The position numbers and the translations under genes are program-made. From Nonomuraea wenchangensis (GTDB lineage Bacteria; Actinomycetota; Actinomycetes; Streptosporangiales; Streptosporangiaceae), in NCBI RefSeq assembly GCF_900111685.1, contig NZ_FOHX01000013.1, forward strand, positions 40,377-87,159: a stretch of DNA of 46,783 bases. The letters are read 5' to 3'. The notes below the pieces were generated by a model. It saw only the letters and a program-made list of their open reading frames with translations. It was not told the origin of the DNA and did not search any database. Of this stretch, positions 32,867 to 41,290 are shown piece by piece (the stretch's first letter is position 1; every line of letters starts with the position of its first letter).

Positions 32867-33511
32867 CTAACGGGCGCCGTAGCGGGCGTGCCGGGCGTCC
32901 GTGGCGAACGCCCAGTACCGCTCGCCGAAGGACCAGTGCCACCACTCGGTCGGATAGTTGACGAAGCCGACGGACGTCATGGCGTCGATCAGCAGCTCCC
33001 GGTTGGCCCTGGCCTCACGGGAGACGCCGGCCGAGGCCGTACGGCACTCCTCGCCCGCCTCCGGCGGCGTGGCGTTGACCGGCGTGCCCATCGGCAGCTC
33101 GACGCCACCGGAGGTGCACAGGGTCAGATCGACCGCGCCGCCGGTGACGTGCGGCGCCACCTCGGGCGGGGAGACGAACTTGGCGGCTTCGGCGTGGGCG
33201 CGTTCCTCGTCCCAGTCGGGGCGGGCGGCGCGGTGGCGGGCGACGGACGAGGCGAAGTACCGCCGCTGCACCCCGACCGGCCGATAGCCCTCGACGACCA
33301 GCAGCCGCAGCTCGCGAGGGAGCCGGGTCTGCGCGGCCACCAGCAGGTCGGCCACGCTCTGCCGCACGTGCGCGTACGCGCCCGCGTCGTCGGCCAGCCG
33401 CGGATCGACCCGGAGGGCCTCCACTCCGCGCAGATCCACCAGGGGTTCCCCGCACTCCTCGACGGGGACCGCGGCGATCCGCGGGTCGGACAGGAGCACG
33501 ATCTCCGGCAT
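32867..33511 (-). CDS. D-alanyl-D-alanine dipeptidase, VanX/DdpX type
   Basis: A 214-residue zinc dipeptidase; ATG 33511 has GGAGG six bases upstream. The VanX active-site pattern is complete: Arg in EGYRPVGVQRRYF, the zinc ligands in PHVTGGAVDL (His about 119, Asp about 126) and in EWWHWSFGERYW (catalytic Glu and zinc His about 189-192). No signal peptide, so it acts in the cytoplasm, cleaving D-Ala-D-Ala before it enters peptidoglycan precursors or during recycling. There are no vanH or vanA partners, so a full glycopeptide-resistance operon is not present. It is downstream of the AfsR-like regulator and next to two secreted wall hydrolases, which points to wall turnover. Confidence 0.9.
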   Translation of the reverse strand: MPEIVLLSDPRIAAVPVEECGEPLVDLRGVEALRVDPRLADDAGAYAHVRQSVADLLVAAQTRLPRELRLLVVEGYRPVGVQRRYFASSVARHRAARPDWDEERAHAEAAKFVSPPEVAPHVTGGAVDLTLCTSGGVELPMGTPVNATPPEAGEECRTASAGVSREARANRELLIDAMTSVGFVNYPTEWWHWSFGERYWAFATDARHARYGAR

Positions 33512-33604
33512 GGGAAGCCTCCGCTTGTGAACCAGGCGCGCCCACCTTGCGCACGCCTGCGCCATCGTTCACCGGGCTGCTCCAAGAACCCTGTAACCCG
33601 CCTT

Positions 33605-36600
33605 TCAACGGGACAGCTCGCCGTGCTCGCGGGAGCCGTGCAGCCGGAACACCTCCAGCGCCTCGGCCAGCAGCGCGCGGGCGCCGTCGGCGTCGCCGAG
33701 CGCCTCGCGGACGGAGGCCAGGTCCCGCAGGGTACGCGCCCGGAACAGGCCGAGCCGCAGCGTCTCCCACAGCCGCGCGGACTCCTCCAGCCGCGCCTCG
33801 GCCCGGTAGAGACCGCCCTCGGCGAGGTCGAGCTCGCCGAGGGTGCGCAGCGTGCAGGCCTCGCCCCACCGGTCGTGCAGGGTGCGCGTCACGCCCAGCG
33901 CCTCCTCCAGGAGCCGCCGGGCCTGGTCGTGCCTGCCGATCCTGATCTGCACCTTGGCCAGGGAGCGGGCGCAGTAGGCCGCCATGAGCCGGTCGCCGAG
34001 CCCGCGGAAGATCTCCAGCGCCTGCTCGCACAGCCGTTCGGCCGGGCCGTACTCGCCGCGGGCGCGGTGGTACAGCGACATGTTGCGCAGGGTCAGGCCG
34101 GCGCCGCGGGAGCTGCCCACCTCCCGGTAGAGCGTCAGCGCCGCGTCGAGGTCGGCCCACGCCTGCGGGTAGTCGCCCCGTTCGAGGTGCACGGTGCCGG
34201 CCAGCCGCCTGACGTGCGCGAGCGCGCCGGCGTCGGCGAGGCCGTCCCAGAGCGGCCGGGCCTCGCCGAGGAAGTGCAGCGCCTCGGCCAGGTGGCCCTG
34301 CTCGCGGCAGGCGGCGCCGAGCGCGGCCAGCGTGGCCGCCTCCCCCCGGACGTCCCCGGCGGCCCGGAACAGCGACAGCGCCTGGCTGAGGTAGCGCCGG
34401 GACTCGGCGTAGAAGTCCCGCTCGTAGTAGAGCCGGCCGAGCCCGGCGAGCAGACTCGCCTCGCCGGGCACGTTGCCGGTGCGCCGTGCCGCGCCGAGCG
34501 CCGCCTCGTGCGTCCGGTGCCAGGACGTGAACGGGTCGTCGAAGACGTACTGGCTGCCTTCGAAGGCCACCGACGACAGCGCGGTCGCCAGCTCGACGGC
34601 GAGCCCGTCGAGCTCCAGGGCGGCGGCCAGCTCGACGGCCGCGATCAGCGACTGCTCCTCGCCGCGGAACCAGCCGCGCGGGTCGGCGAGCGCCGGCCGC
34701 GCGGCCTCCTCCTCCAGCGGGTGCAGCAGCGCGGGAGCGACCCGTACGGGGATGGCCCCGGTGGGCACGGCCTTGCTGAGCCGCTCGACCAGCCACAACC
34801 AGCCGCCCAGCACCCGCCCGGCCACCGCCGACAGCTCCCCGGCCGTCTCCTCGGCGCGGGCGCGCTCCCCGGCGAACAGCCGGACCAGGTCGTGCAGGCG
34901 GTAGCGGGCCTGGCCGGTCTCGTCCGGGTCCACCTCGTCGACGAGCGAGGTGTCCACGAGCTGCTCCAGAAGCTGCTCGGCCGCGCGCAGCCCGCTGTCC
35001 ACGGCGGTCGCCGCCACCCAGACGGGGAAGCTCGGCAGGCCGAGGAGCCCGAGCCGGCGCAGCCCCCGTCTCTCCTCGGCGGAGAGCATGTCGTAGCTGA
35101 GGGCGATGCTCGCGCGCACCTCCAGGTCGCCGGCGGCCAGCTCGTCGAGCCGGTGCTGCTCGTCGGCGAGGCGCTCGGCCAGGCGGCGGGCCGACCAGCG
35201 GCGCCGCGAGGCCAGCCGCGCCCCGGCCACCCGCAGCGCGAGCGGCAGGCCGCCGCACTGGCGGACGATCTGGCGGGCGGCCTCGGCGTCGCCGGTGATC
35301 CGCTCCTCGCCGGCGATCCTGACGAGCAGGTCGATGGCGGACCCGGCGGGCAGCATGCCGAGATCGACGAGCATCGCGCCGGACAGCCCGGCGAGCCGGT
35401 TCCTGGAGGTGACGATCACGGCGCAGCCCTCGCCGCCCGGCAGCAGCGGGCGTACCTGGGCCTCGGAGGCGGCGTCGTCGAGCACGATCAGCCTGCGCCC
35501 ACCGGCCAGCAGGGTGCGGTAACGGGCGGAGCGCTCCTCCAGCGTGAGGGGGAGCGGCGTGCCGGGGGACTCCAGCTCGCGCAGCAGGCGGCCGAGTACC
35601 TCCTCGGCGCCGGCCGGGGCCCGCGTGGTGCCGCGCAGCTCGACGTGGAGCTGGCCGTCGGGGTAGGCGTGCGCGATCTCGTGCGCGGCGCGTAGAGCCA
35701 GAGCGGACTTCCCCACGCCGCCCTGGCCGGAGATGACACAGATCGGCATGGCGCCGGCCCTGGTGAGGTGGTCGCGCAGCGCCGCGACCTCCTCCTCCCG
35801 GCCGGTGAAATCGGGCAGCGGGGAAGGAAGCTGGCGCGGCAGGCGCCCGCCGGGCCTGGCGGGCCGCGCCAGCGCCGCGTCCGAACGCAGGATGGCCTCC
35901 TGCGTCCGGCGCAGCTCCGGCCCCGGCTCGATGCCCATCTCCTCGACGAGCACCTGCCTGCCCTGCTGGTAGACGGCCAGCGCGTCGGCCTGCCTGCCGA
36001 CGCGGTACAGGGCCACCATGAGGTCGCGGCGCAGCCGCTCGCGCGCCGGGTGCAGCGCGACCAGCTCGGCGAGCTCGTCGATGAGCTGCTCGTCCCGGCC
36101 GGCGGCCAGGTCGGCGGCGACGCGCTCCTCGGTGACGGCGAGGCGCAGCTCCTCCAGCCGGACGGCCTCCGCCCGCAGGTAGGCGCCGCCGATCCCGCCC
36201 AGCGCCTCGCCGCGCCACAGCCCGAGCGCCTTGCGGAAGGTCTCCGCCGCCTCCTCCGGCCGTCCCCGGCCGGCCGCGTGCCGGCCCTGGGCGACCAGCC
36301 GCTCGAAGACGTTCCTGTCGAGGGCGTCCGGCGCGATCTCCGCCAGGTAGCCGAGCCGGTGCGAGACGATCACGTCCGGCAGCCCCGCCCCGGCGAACGC
36401 CCGGCGCAGCGAGGCGACGTAGGTCTGCAGCACGCCGCGCGCGGTCGGCGGCGGGTCCTCCTCCCAGATCGCCTCGATCAGCCGGTCGGCGGTGACGACG
36501 CGGCCGGCCTCCAGCAGCAGGGCGGCCAGCAACGTCCGCGGTTTGGCGCCGCCGAGGGGCACCTGCCGCCCGCCGCTCCACACCTCCACCGGTCCCAGGA

Positions 36601-36613
36601 GCCGTAGGTCCAT
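33605..36613 (-). CDS. AfsR/SARP-type regulator with NB-ARC and TPR domains
   Basis: A 1002-residue regulator; ATG 36613 follows GGGGGAA. Domains in order: OmpR-like winged helix (MDLRLLGPVEVW to about 95), bacterial transcriptional activation domain (about 100-245, ending EMGIEPGPELRRTQEAIL), an NB-ARC ATPase with P-loop SGQGGVGKSALAL (about 290-300), LIVLDDA Walker B and GGLPLALRVAG, and a C-terminal array of TPR-like repeats (about 690-1000). This is the layout of AfsR-like STAND regulators of secondary metabolism and development. It is divergent from the CHAP hydrolase gene (147 bp between starts) and upstream of the dipeptidase. Whether it controls these wall genes or the PKS-NRPS cluster 20 kb away is not shown by the sequence. 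Confidence 0.93.
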   Translation of the reverse strand: MDLRLLGPVEVWSGGRQVPLGGAKPRTLLAALLLEAGRVVTADRLIEAIWEEDPPPTARGVLQTYVASLRRAFAGAGLPDVIVSHRLGYLAEIAPDALDRNVFERLVAQGRHAAGRGRPEEAAETFRKALGLWRGEALGGIGGAYLRAEAVRLEELRLAVTEERVAADLAAGRDEQLIDELAELVALHPARERLRRDLMVALYRVGRQADALAVYQQGRQVLVEEMGIEPGPELRRTQEAILRSDAALARPARPGGRLPRQLPSPLPDFTGREEEVAALRDHLTRAGAMPICVISGQGGVGKSALALRAAHEIAHAYPDGQLHVELRGTTRAPAGAEEVLGRLLRELESPGTPLPLTLEERSARYRTLLAGGRRLIVLDDAASEAQVRPLLPGGEGCAVIVTSRNRLAGLSGAMLVDLGMLPAGSAIDLLVRIAGEERITGDAEAARQIVRQCGGLPLALRVAGARLASRRRWSARRLAERLADEQHRLDELAAGDLEVRASIALSYDMLSAEERRGLRRLGLLGLPSFPVWVAATAVDSGLRAAEQLLEQLVDTSLVDEVDPDETGQARYRLHDLVRLFAGERARAEETAGELSAVAGRVLGGWLWLVERLSKAVPTGAIPVRVAPALLHPLEEEAARPALADPRGWFRGEEQSLIAAVELAAALELDGLAVELATALSSVAFEGSQYVFDDPFTSWHRTHEAALGAARRTGNVPGEASLLAGLGRLYYERDFYAESRRYLSQALSLFRAAGDVRGEAATLAALGAACREQGHLAEALHFLGEARPLWDGLADAGALAHVRRLAGTVHLERGDYPQAWADLDAALTLYREVGSSRGAGLTLRNMSLYHRARGEYGPAERLCEQALEIFRGLGDRLMAAYCARSLAKVQIRIGRHDQARRLLEEALGVTRTLHDRWGEACTLRTLGELDLAEGGLYRAEARLEESARLWETLRLGLFRARTLRDLASVREALGDADGARALLAEALEVFRLHGSREHGELSR

Positions 36614-36760
36614 GCGTTCCCCCAGGTTCGCGTCAGCCGCGCCACACCTGCCGGACCCCGATCATGACAGCAGGAACCGGTACAGCGCTATTGCAGCTGA
36701 TTTGGAGCGGCCCGGACCACTCTCGGTGGCGTCGCACACAGAACCGGGAGAGGAAAGACC

Positions 36761-38110
36761 ATGAGCATCCCCACGCGAACGCGCGCCGCCACCTGCCTGG
36801 CCTCGGCGGCGGTGGCCCTGGCCGGATTACAGACCGCGGTCGCCACGCCGGCCGCCGCCGCGAGCCGCGACACGATCGTCTCGATCGCGCAGCGCGAGGC
36901 CGGCAACGCCGTACGCAACAAGGAGAACCCCGCGGGCAGCGGCTGCAACTACTACACCGGTGTGTTCCGCACGTGGAAGCCGGCCGGCGGCTGCGGCTCG
37001 GGCGACGGCGTGCAGTTCCGCGACAGCGACTGGTGCGCGGACTTCGCCAAGTACGTCTGGAAGAGCGCCGGGGTGCGCCACGCGGACGTCGCCGAGGGCA
37101 ACGGCGGCGTGCTGACCGGCTGGGCGTCGTCCTTCAAGGACTACGGCACCCGCAACGGCACCTGGCACGCCCGCTCCAGCGGCTACACCCCGCAGCCCGG
37201 GGACGCCGTGGTGTTCGACTGGGACCAGAGCGGCAGCATCGACCACGTCGGCATCGTCAGGTCGTCCGACGGCGGCAGGGTCTACACGATCGAGGGCAAC
37301 AGCGGCGACGCGATCAGGTACAAGGACTACTCCCGCTCCGACATCGACATCGTGGGCTACTCCGCGCCGGTCGACGTCGGCGGCGGCACCCCCAACCTCG
37401 GCGTGCTCGAGTTCTACCTGTCCGACAGCCAGTCGTCGAGCGTGGCCACGCGGCCGGTGATCGCGTTCGGGAACTCGCCGATGGTGCCGATCCGGGGGGA
37501 CTGGAACGGGGACGGCAAGGACACGGTGAGCACGTTCGATCCGGCGACGGCGACGTTCTACATCTCGGACACGCCGGAGACAGGTCAGGCGTCGTACACG
37601 TTCCGGTACGGGGATCCGGGGGCGGTGCCGTTCGTGGGTGACTGGGACGGCGACGGCAAGGACAACGTGGGCGTGCGGATGGGTCTGACGTTCTACATGC
37701 GTACGAGCCCGGTGACGAGCGGCACGGAGACGACGACGTCGGTGGCGTACGGGGACCCGGGGATGCTCCCGGTGGTGGGCGACTGGAACGGCGACGGCAA
37801 GGACACGGTGAGCGCGTTCAATCCGGCGACGGCGACGTTCTACATCTCGGACACCCCGCAGACGGGCCAGGCGTCCTACACGTTCCGGTACGGGGACCCG
37901 GGCGCGGTCCCGCTGGCCGGTGACTGGGACGGCGACGGCAAGGACAACGTGGGCGTGCGGATGGGCAACTCGTTCTACCTGCGCACGAGCCCAGTGACCA
38001 GCGGCACGGAGACGACGACGTCGGTGGCCTACGGCGACGGTGGCGCGGAGCTGCCGATCACGGGCGACTGGGACGGCGACGGCAAGGACAGCCAGGGCGT
38101 CGTCCGCTGA
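36761..38110 (+). CDS. Secreted CHAP-domain peptidoglycan hydrolase with FG-GAP-like repeats
   Basis: A 449-residue exported protein; ATG 36761 follows GGGAGAGGAAAG. Signal peptide residues 1-34, ending AAAAS. Residues about 35-205 form a CHAP (NlpC/P60-like) amidase or endopeptidase domain: the nucleophilic Cys in SDWCADFAKYVW (about 91), His in IDHVGIV (about 160) and the polar residue in EGNSG. Residues about 215-449 contain five GDWxGDGKD units in a beta-propeller-like FG-GAP/VCBS arrangement; the Asp-rich loops probably bind calcium. The same C-terminal module is found in the GH25 gene next door. The likely role is cutting the peptide part of the wall outside the cell. Confidence 0.9.
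   Translation: MSIPTRTRAATCLASAAVALAGLQTAVATPAAAASRDTIVSIAQREAGNAVRNKENPAGSGCNYYTGVFRTWKPAGGCGSGDGVQFRDSDWCADFAKYVWKSAGVRHADVAEGNGGVLTGWASSFKDYGTRNGTWHARSSGYTPQPGDAVVFDWDQSGSIDHVGIVRSSDGGRVYTIEGNSGDAIRYKDYSRSDIDIVGYSAPVDVGGGTPNLGVLEFYLSDSQSSSVATRPVIAFGNSPMVPIRGDWNGDGKDTVSTFDPATATFYISDTPETGQASYTFRYGDPGAVPFVGDWDGDGKDNVGVRMGLTFYMRTSPVTSGTETTTSVAYGDPGMLPVVGDWNGDGKDTVSAFNPATATFYISDTPQTGQASYTFRYGDPGAVPLAGDWDGDGKDNVGVRMGNSFYLRTSPVTSGTETTTSVAYGDGGAELPITGDWDGDGKDSQGVVR
37404..38110 (+). repeat. Duplicated C-terminal module, copy 1
   Basis: These 707 bases coding for the GDWxGDGKD repeats of the CHAP protein correspond without gaps to 38968-39674 (constant offset 1564) with few substitutions. Both copies end with the identical GGCGTCGTCCGCTGA. 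Confidence 0.9.
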
Positions 38111-38129
38111 CGACCACTCCGGACACCCG

Positions 38130-38157
38130 GCGGGGCGGGCCACGAGTCCCGCCCCGC
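38130..38157 (+). terminator. Terminator of the CHAP gene
   Basis: A 10-bp perfect stem (GCGGGGCGGG with its complement at 38148-38157) with an eight-base loop, 19 bases past the stop codon and 35 bases before the GH25 ATG. No T run. It may only partly separate the two genes. Confidence 0.6.
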
Positions 38158-38192
38158 ACCCACCCACCCCCACGACACCAGCGGAGAGAACC

Positions 38193-39674
38193 ATGTTCCG
38201 ACGACTTTCACCCACCACCCGCTTACGCCGCCTTGCGGCGGTCATGGCCACCGCCCTGTCGCTGCTCGCCCTCGGGGTCCGGCCCGCGGAGGCCGCCGTC
38301 CCGCCGGGATACACGGTCGGCGGCACCGACGTCTCCAACCACGCCGGCACCATCGACTGGGCACAGACCGCCGCCAAAGGCGTGAGGTTCGGCTGGGCCA
38401 AGGCCACCGAGGGCCTGGACTTCGTCGACGCCCAGTACAGCGCCAACTACCGCAACGCGAAGGCCAACGGCGTCTACATCGGCGCCTACGCCTTCGGCCG
38501 CCCCGACAAGGGCGTGAACACCGGCAAGGCGCAGGCCGACTGGCTGATCGCCCACGCCCAGTACGTCAACGACGGCAGGACGCTCCCCCTGCAGCTCGAC
38601 ATCGAGTGGCCCTGGTGGACGACGGCCGCCCCCATGTATCCCTGCTACGGCCTGTCCACCAGCCAGATGGTCACGTGGATCCGCGACTTCGTGGACCAGG
38701 TCAAGGCGAGGACCGGCCGGGAGGCGTCCATCTACACCAACCCCAACTGGTGGAACCAGTGCACGGGCCGCAACACCTCCTTCTCCGCCAACCCCCTGGA
38801 GACCTCGAACTACAGCGGCTCGCCCGGCACGCTGCCCGCCGGCTGGTCGCGCTTCACGGCCTGGCAGTACGCGGGCTCGTCCAGCACCCTGCCCGGCTCG
38901 CCGACGGTCTTCAACGGCAGCGCGGCCGATCTGGCCGCCTTCGCCGCCGGCGGGAACAGCCTGGGGGTCCTGGACTTCTACCTGTCCGACAGTCAGTCGT
39001 CGAGCGTGGCCACGCGGCCGGTGGTGCACTACGGCAATTCGCCGATGGTGCCGATCCGGGGGGACTGGAACGGTGACGGCAAGGACACGGTGAGCGCGTT
39101 CGATCCGACGACGGCGACGTTCTACATCTCGGACACGCCGGAGTCGGGGCAGGCGTCGTACACGTTCCGGTACGGGGATCCGGGGGCGGTGCCGTTCGTG
39201 GGTGACTGGGACGGTGACGGCAAGGACAACGTGGGCGTGCGGATGGGTCTGACGTTCTACATGCGTACGAGCCCGGTGACGAGCGGCACGGAGACGACGA
39301 CGTCGGTGGCCTATGGCGACCCGGGGATGCTCCCGGTGGTGGGCGACTGGAACGGCGACGGCAAGGACACGGTCAGTGCCTACGACCCGAAGTCGGGCAC
39401 CTTCTACATCTCCGACACGCCGCAGACGGGCCAGGCCGCGTACGTGGTGCGTTACGGCGACGCCAACGCGGTGCCTCTGGCGGGTGACTGGGACGGCGAC
39501 GGCAAGGACAACATCGGGGTGCGCATGGGCATCGGGTTCTACCTGCGCACCAGCCCGGTGACCAGTGCCACGGAGACGACGGTGTCGGTGCCGTACGGCG
39601 ACGGTGGCGCGGAGCTGCCGATCACCGGCGACTGGGACGGCGACGGCAAGGACAGCCAGGGCGTCGTCCGCTGA
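38193..39674 (+). CDS. Secreted GH25 muramidase (lysozyme) with FG-GAP-like repeats
   Basis: A 493-residue exported protein; ATG 38193 follows GCGGAGAG. Signal peptide residues 1-35, ending AEAA. Residues about 40-250 are a GH25 (Chalaropsis-type) lysozyme barrel: GTDVSNHAGTIDW at the first strand, FGWAKATEG, YAFGRP, and the catalytic DxE in LQLDIEWPWW (about 130-137). Residues about 255-493 contain five GDWxGDGKD units nearly identical to those in the CHAP protein. The pair would cut glycan and peptide parts of peptidoglycan while sharing one binding module. A 12-bp-stem hairpin follows the gene. Confidence 0.93.
   Translation: MFRRLSPTTRLRRLAAVMATALSLLALGVRPAEAAVPPGYTVGGTDVSNHAGTIDWAQTAAKGVRFGWAKATEGLDFVDAQYSANYRNAKANGVYIGAYAFGRPDKGVNTGKAQADWLIAHAQYVNDGRTLPLQLDIEWPWWTTAAPMYPCYGLSTSQMVTWIRDFVDQVKARTGREASIYTNPNWWNQCTGRNTSFSANPLETSNYSGSPGTLPAGWSRFTAWQYAGSSSTLPGSPTVFNGSAADLAAFAAGGNSLGVLDFYLSDSQSSSVATRPVVHYGNSPMVPIRGDWNGDGKDTVSAFDPTTATFYISDTPESGQASYTFRYGDPGAVPFVGDWDGDGKDNVGVRMGLTFYMRTSPVTSGTETTTSVAYGDPGMLPVVGDWNGDGKDTVSAYDPKSGTFYISDTPQTGQAAYVVRYGDANAVPLAGDWDGDGKDNIGVRMGIGFYLRTSPVTSATETTVSVPYGDGGAELPITGDWDGDGKDSQGVVR
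38968..39674 (+). repeat. Duplicated C-terminal module, copy 2
   Basis: Gapless counterpart of 37404-38110. Differences concentrate around 39380-39570, where the sequence coding SAYDPKSGTF replaces SAFNPATATF, so divergence is patchy. Confidence 0.9.
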
Positions 39675-39729
39675 CGATCGACACCCCCGCACGATCGCGC
39701 CGGAGCAGGCGGGCCGGTCGCGCAGGAGA

Positions 39730-39758
39730 GCCGGGCCGGCGTCGAGCGCCGGCCCGGC
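39730..39758 (+). terminator. Terminator of the GH25 gene
   Basis: Twelve perfect base pairs (GCCGGGCCGGCG with its complement at 39747-39758) close the loop TCGAG, about 55 bases past the stop codon. Confidence 0.7.
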
Positions 39759-39824
39759 GCCGCTGTGCCGCGCGGTGCTGCCGCCGGCGTCCTCCCCGGT
39801 GGCGGGGCGGGTAGGCTGGCGGCC

Positions 39825-40196
39825 ATGACCGAGCGCCCTTCCCCAGCCGTGACCGCGGATCAGCACGGGCAGGTCAGCGCGTGCGACGTGCAGTTCGTGG
39901 ACGTGTTCAAGGTGCTCGGCAAACGCTGGAACGGCATGATCATCGTCGCCCTGATGCACCGGCCCGCGCGGTTCAGCGAGCTCGCCAAGATGATCCCCGG
40001 CATCACCGACGGCATCCTCTCCGACCGCCTCCGGGAGCTGATGGCGGTGAGCCTGGTGGAGCGGCAGCTCGCCGACGGCCCGAGCACGGCGGTCCTCTAC
40101 CGGCTCACCCCGGTCGGCGAGGACCTCCGGTCGGCCTTCCACGAGCTGCGCGAATGGGCCGCCCGCAACAACCTCGGCGAGCTCTGCCGGGGCTGA
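39825..40196 (+). CDS. HxlR-family transcriptional regulator
   Basis: A 123-residue winged-helix regulator. The family hallmark SACDVQFVDVFKVLGKRW has the conserved N-terminal Cys, followed by ARFSELAKMIPGITDGILSD for the recognition helix. The family often senses reactive electrophiles or oxidants through this Cys. A TAGGCT box (39812-39817) ends seven bases before ATG 39825 and there is no ribosome site, which fits a leaderless message. It converges on the luciferase-like oxidoreductase gene, whose upstream region has a perfect ACTATG/CATAGT dyad that is a plausible target. Confidence 0.9.
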   Translation: MTERPSPAVTADQHGQVSACDVQFVDVFKVLGKRWNGMIIVALMHRPARFSELAKMIPGITDGILSDRLRELMAVSLVERQLADGPSTAVLYRLTPVGEDLRSAFHELREWAARNNLGELCRG

Positions 40197-40240
40197 CAGC
40201 CCCGCCGGCGGCGGCCCCCGTACACCGCCGCCGGGCGACC

Positions 40241-40294
40241 GCGCCCCGCCGCCCTACCGGCGGGCAACGGCGCCCCGCCGCCTTACCGGCGGGC
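40241..40294. repeat. 29-bp tandem duplication at the 3' end of the oxidoreductase gene
   Basis: A 25-base block at 40241-40265 recurs at 40270-40294 with one mismatch (period 29). Each copy has inverted CCGCC/GGCGG arms around a TACC centre. The second copy contains the TAA stop of the oxidoreductase gene. It probably duplicates a small hairpin. Confidence 0.75.
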
Positions 40295-41194
40295 CAGGCG
40301 GATGAGGTCGGAGTAGAGGGAGAGGGTCTCGTCGAGCCCGGTCTCCGTGCCCGCCGTGGCGAACAGCACGTGGTCCACCCCAGTGCCCTCCAGTCCCGCG
40401 AGGTCGTCGGCGACCTGGCGCGGTGAGCCGCCCAGGAACGGCCGCTCGTCGCCCAGGGGCTCGGCCGTGAGCGGCACGTTGGCCCGGGCCACCACGGTCA
40501 CCGAGCCGGGGTCGCGGCCCTGCTCCTCGACGGCCGCCCGGAACGCCTTGGTCATGTCGACCAGCGTGTCGCGGGTGATCACCACCGGGTTGAGGCCGTC
40601 GGCGATGCGCGCGGCCCGCCGGATGCCGCCCGGCGTCATGGCGCCGAGCAGGACCGGCAGCCGCGGCTGCACCGGCTTCGGGTTGATCTCGGAGGCGGCG
40701 ATGTGGGTGAAGTCGCCCTCGTACGCGACCGGGTCCGGCCCCCAGCAGGCCCGCATGGCGGCGACGACCTCGTCCATGCCGCGCCCGATCCGGCTCATCG
40801 GCACGCCGGCGGCGGCGAACTCCTGCGGCATCCAGCCCTGGCCGAGCCCGGCCACCGTCCGGCCGCCGCTGAGCTGGTCGAGGGTGGCCAGGCGTTTGGC
40901 GAGGACGACTGCCGGGTGCAGCAGGGCGTCGATGATGCTGGTGCCGAGCTTGATGCGGTCGGTGAGCGCGGCCACGTAGCTCAGCGTCTCCAGCGGCTCG
41001 TAGACGACCCGGTAGATCTCGGGCACCGGCTGTGGGTCGCCGCCGCCCATGGCGACGGGCGCGGTCGGCCGGAGCAGTCGTTCGTAGGTCCACAGCGAGT
41101 CGTAGCCGAGTTGCTCGGCCTCCTGGGCGACGCGGGCGATGGCGGCGGGGCCGGCCAGGGGCCCGGAGGTGGGTAATGCGATACCGAGTTCCAT
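40283..41194 (-). CDS. Luciferase-like (LLM) flavin/F420-dependent oxidoreductase
   Basis: A 303-residue TIM-barrel oxidoreductase of the luciferase-like monooxygenase superfamily. Visible features are MELGIALPTSGPL, then GYDSLWTYERLL, RIKLGTSIIDALLHPAVVLA, LDQLSGGRTVAGLGQGW and GDFTHI, the usual strand ends around the F420/FMN pocket. Most actinomycete members of this length use F420. ATG 41194 lies seven bases after a TAGTGT box (41202-41207, minus strand) with no ribosome site, so it is probably leaderless. An operator-like dyad abuts that box. Convergent with the HxlR gene and divergent from the SelA-like gene; the reaction is unknown. Confidence 0.88.
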   Translation of the reverse strand: MELGIALPTSGPLAGPAAIARVAQEAEQLGYDSLWTYERLLRPTAPVAMGGGDPQPVPEIYRVVYEPLETLSYVAALTDRIKLGTSIIDALLHPAVVLAKRLATLDQLSGGRTVAGLGQGWMPQEFAAAGVPMSRIGRGMDEVVAAMRACWGPDPVAYEGDFTHIAASEINPKPVQPRLPVLLGAMTPGGIRRAARIADGLNPVVITRDTLVDMTKAFRAAVEEQGRDPGSVTVVARANVPLTAEPLGDERPFLGGSPRQVADDLAGLEGTGVDHVLFATAGTETGLDETLSLYSDLIRLARR

Positions 41195-41206
41195 GCCCGC
41201 CACACT

Positions 41207-41223
41207 ACTATGTTCTTCATAGT
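41207..41223. promoter_or_regulatory. Dyad ACTATG-N5-CATAGT, candidate HxlR operator
   Basis: A perfect 6-bp inverted repeat with spacer TTCTT, touching the -10 box of the oxidoreductase gene and filling the place of the -10/-35 spacer. The nearby HxlR gene is the obvious candidate regulator. Confidence 0.65.
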
Positions 41224-41225
41224 TC

Positions 41226-41242
41226 ACTCGCAAAAAACGAGT
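41226..41242. promoter_or_regulatory. Second dyad ACTCG-N7-CGAGT
   Basis: A perfect 5-bp inverted repeat around CAAAAAA, directly beside the first dyad in the 96-bp divergent region. It may serve the SelA-like gene or be a second site for the same regulator. Confidence 0.4.
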
Positions 41243-41290
41243 TGCGTGTCCGTATTGTCCGCCCGGCGGCCCGTCTGATCTTCTGGGATC

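Noticed and set aside
32867..33511. Glycopeptide-resistance operon
   Set aside because: Only a VanX-like dipeptidase is present; no VanH or VanA ligase gene and no VanRS pair nearby.
37460..38100. CRISPR-like or satellite array
   Set aside because: The periodic sequence is coding and corresponds to GDWxGDGKD protein repeats.
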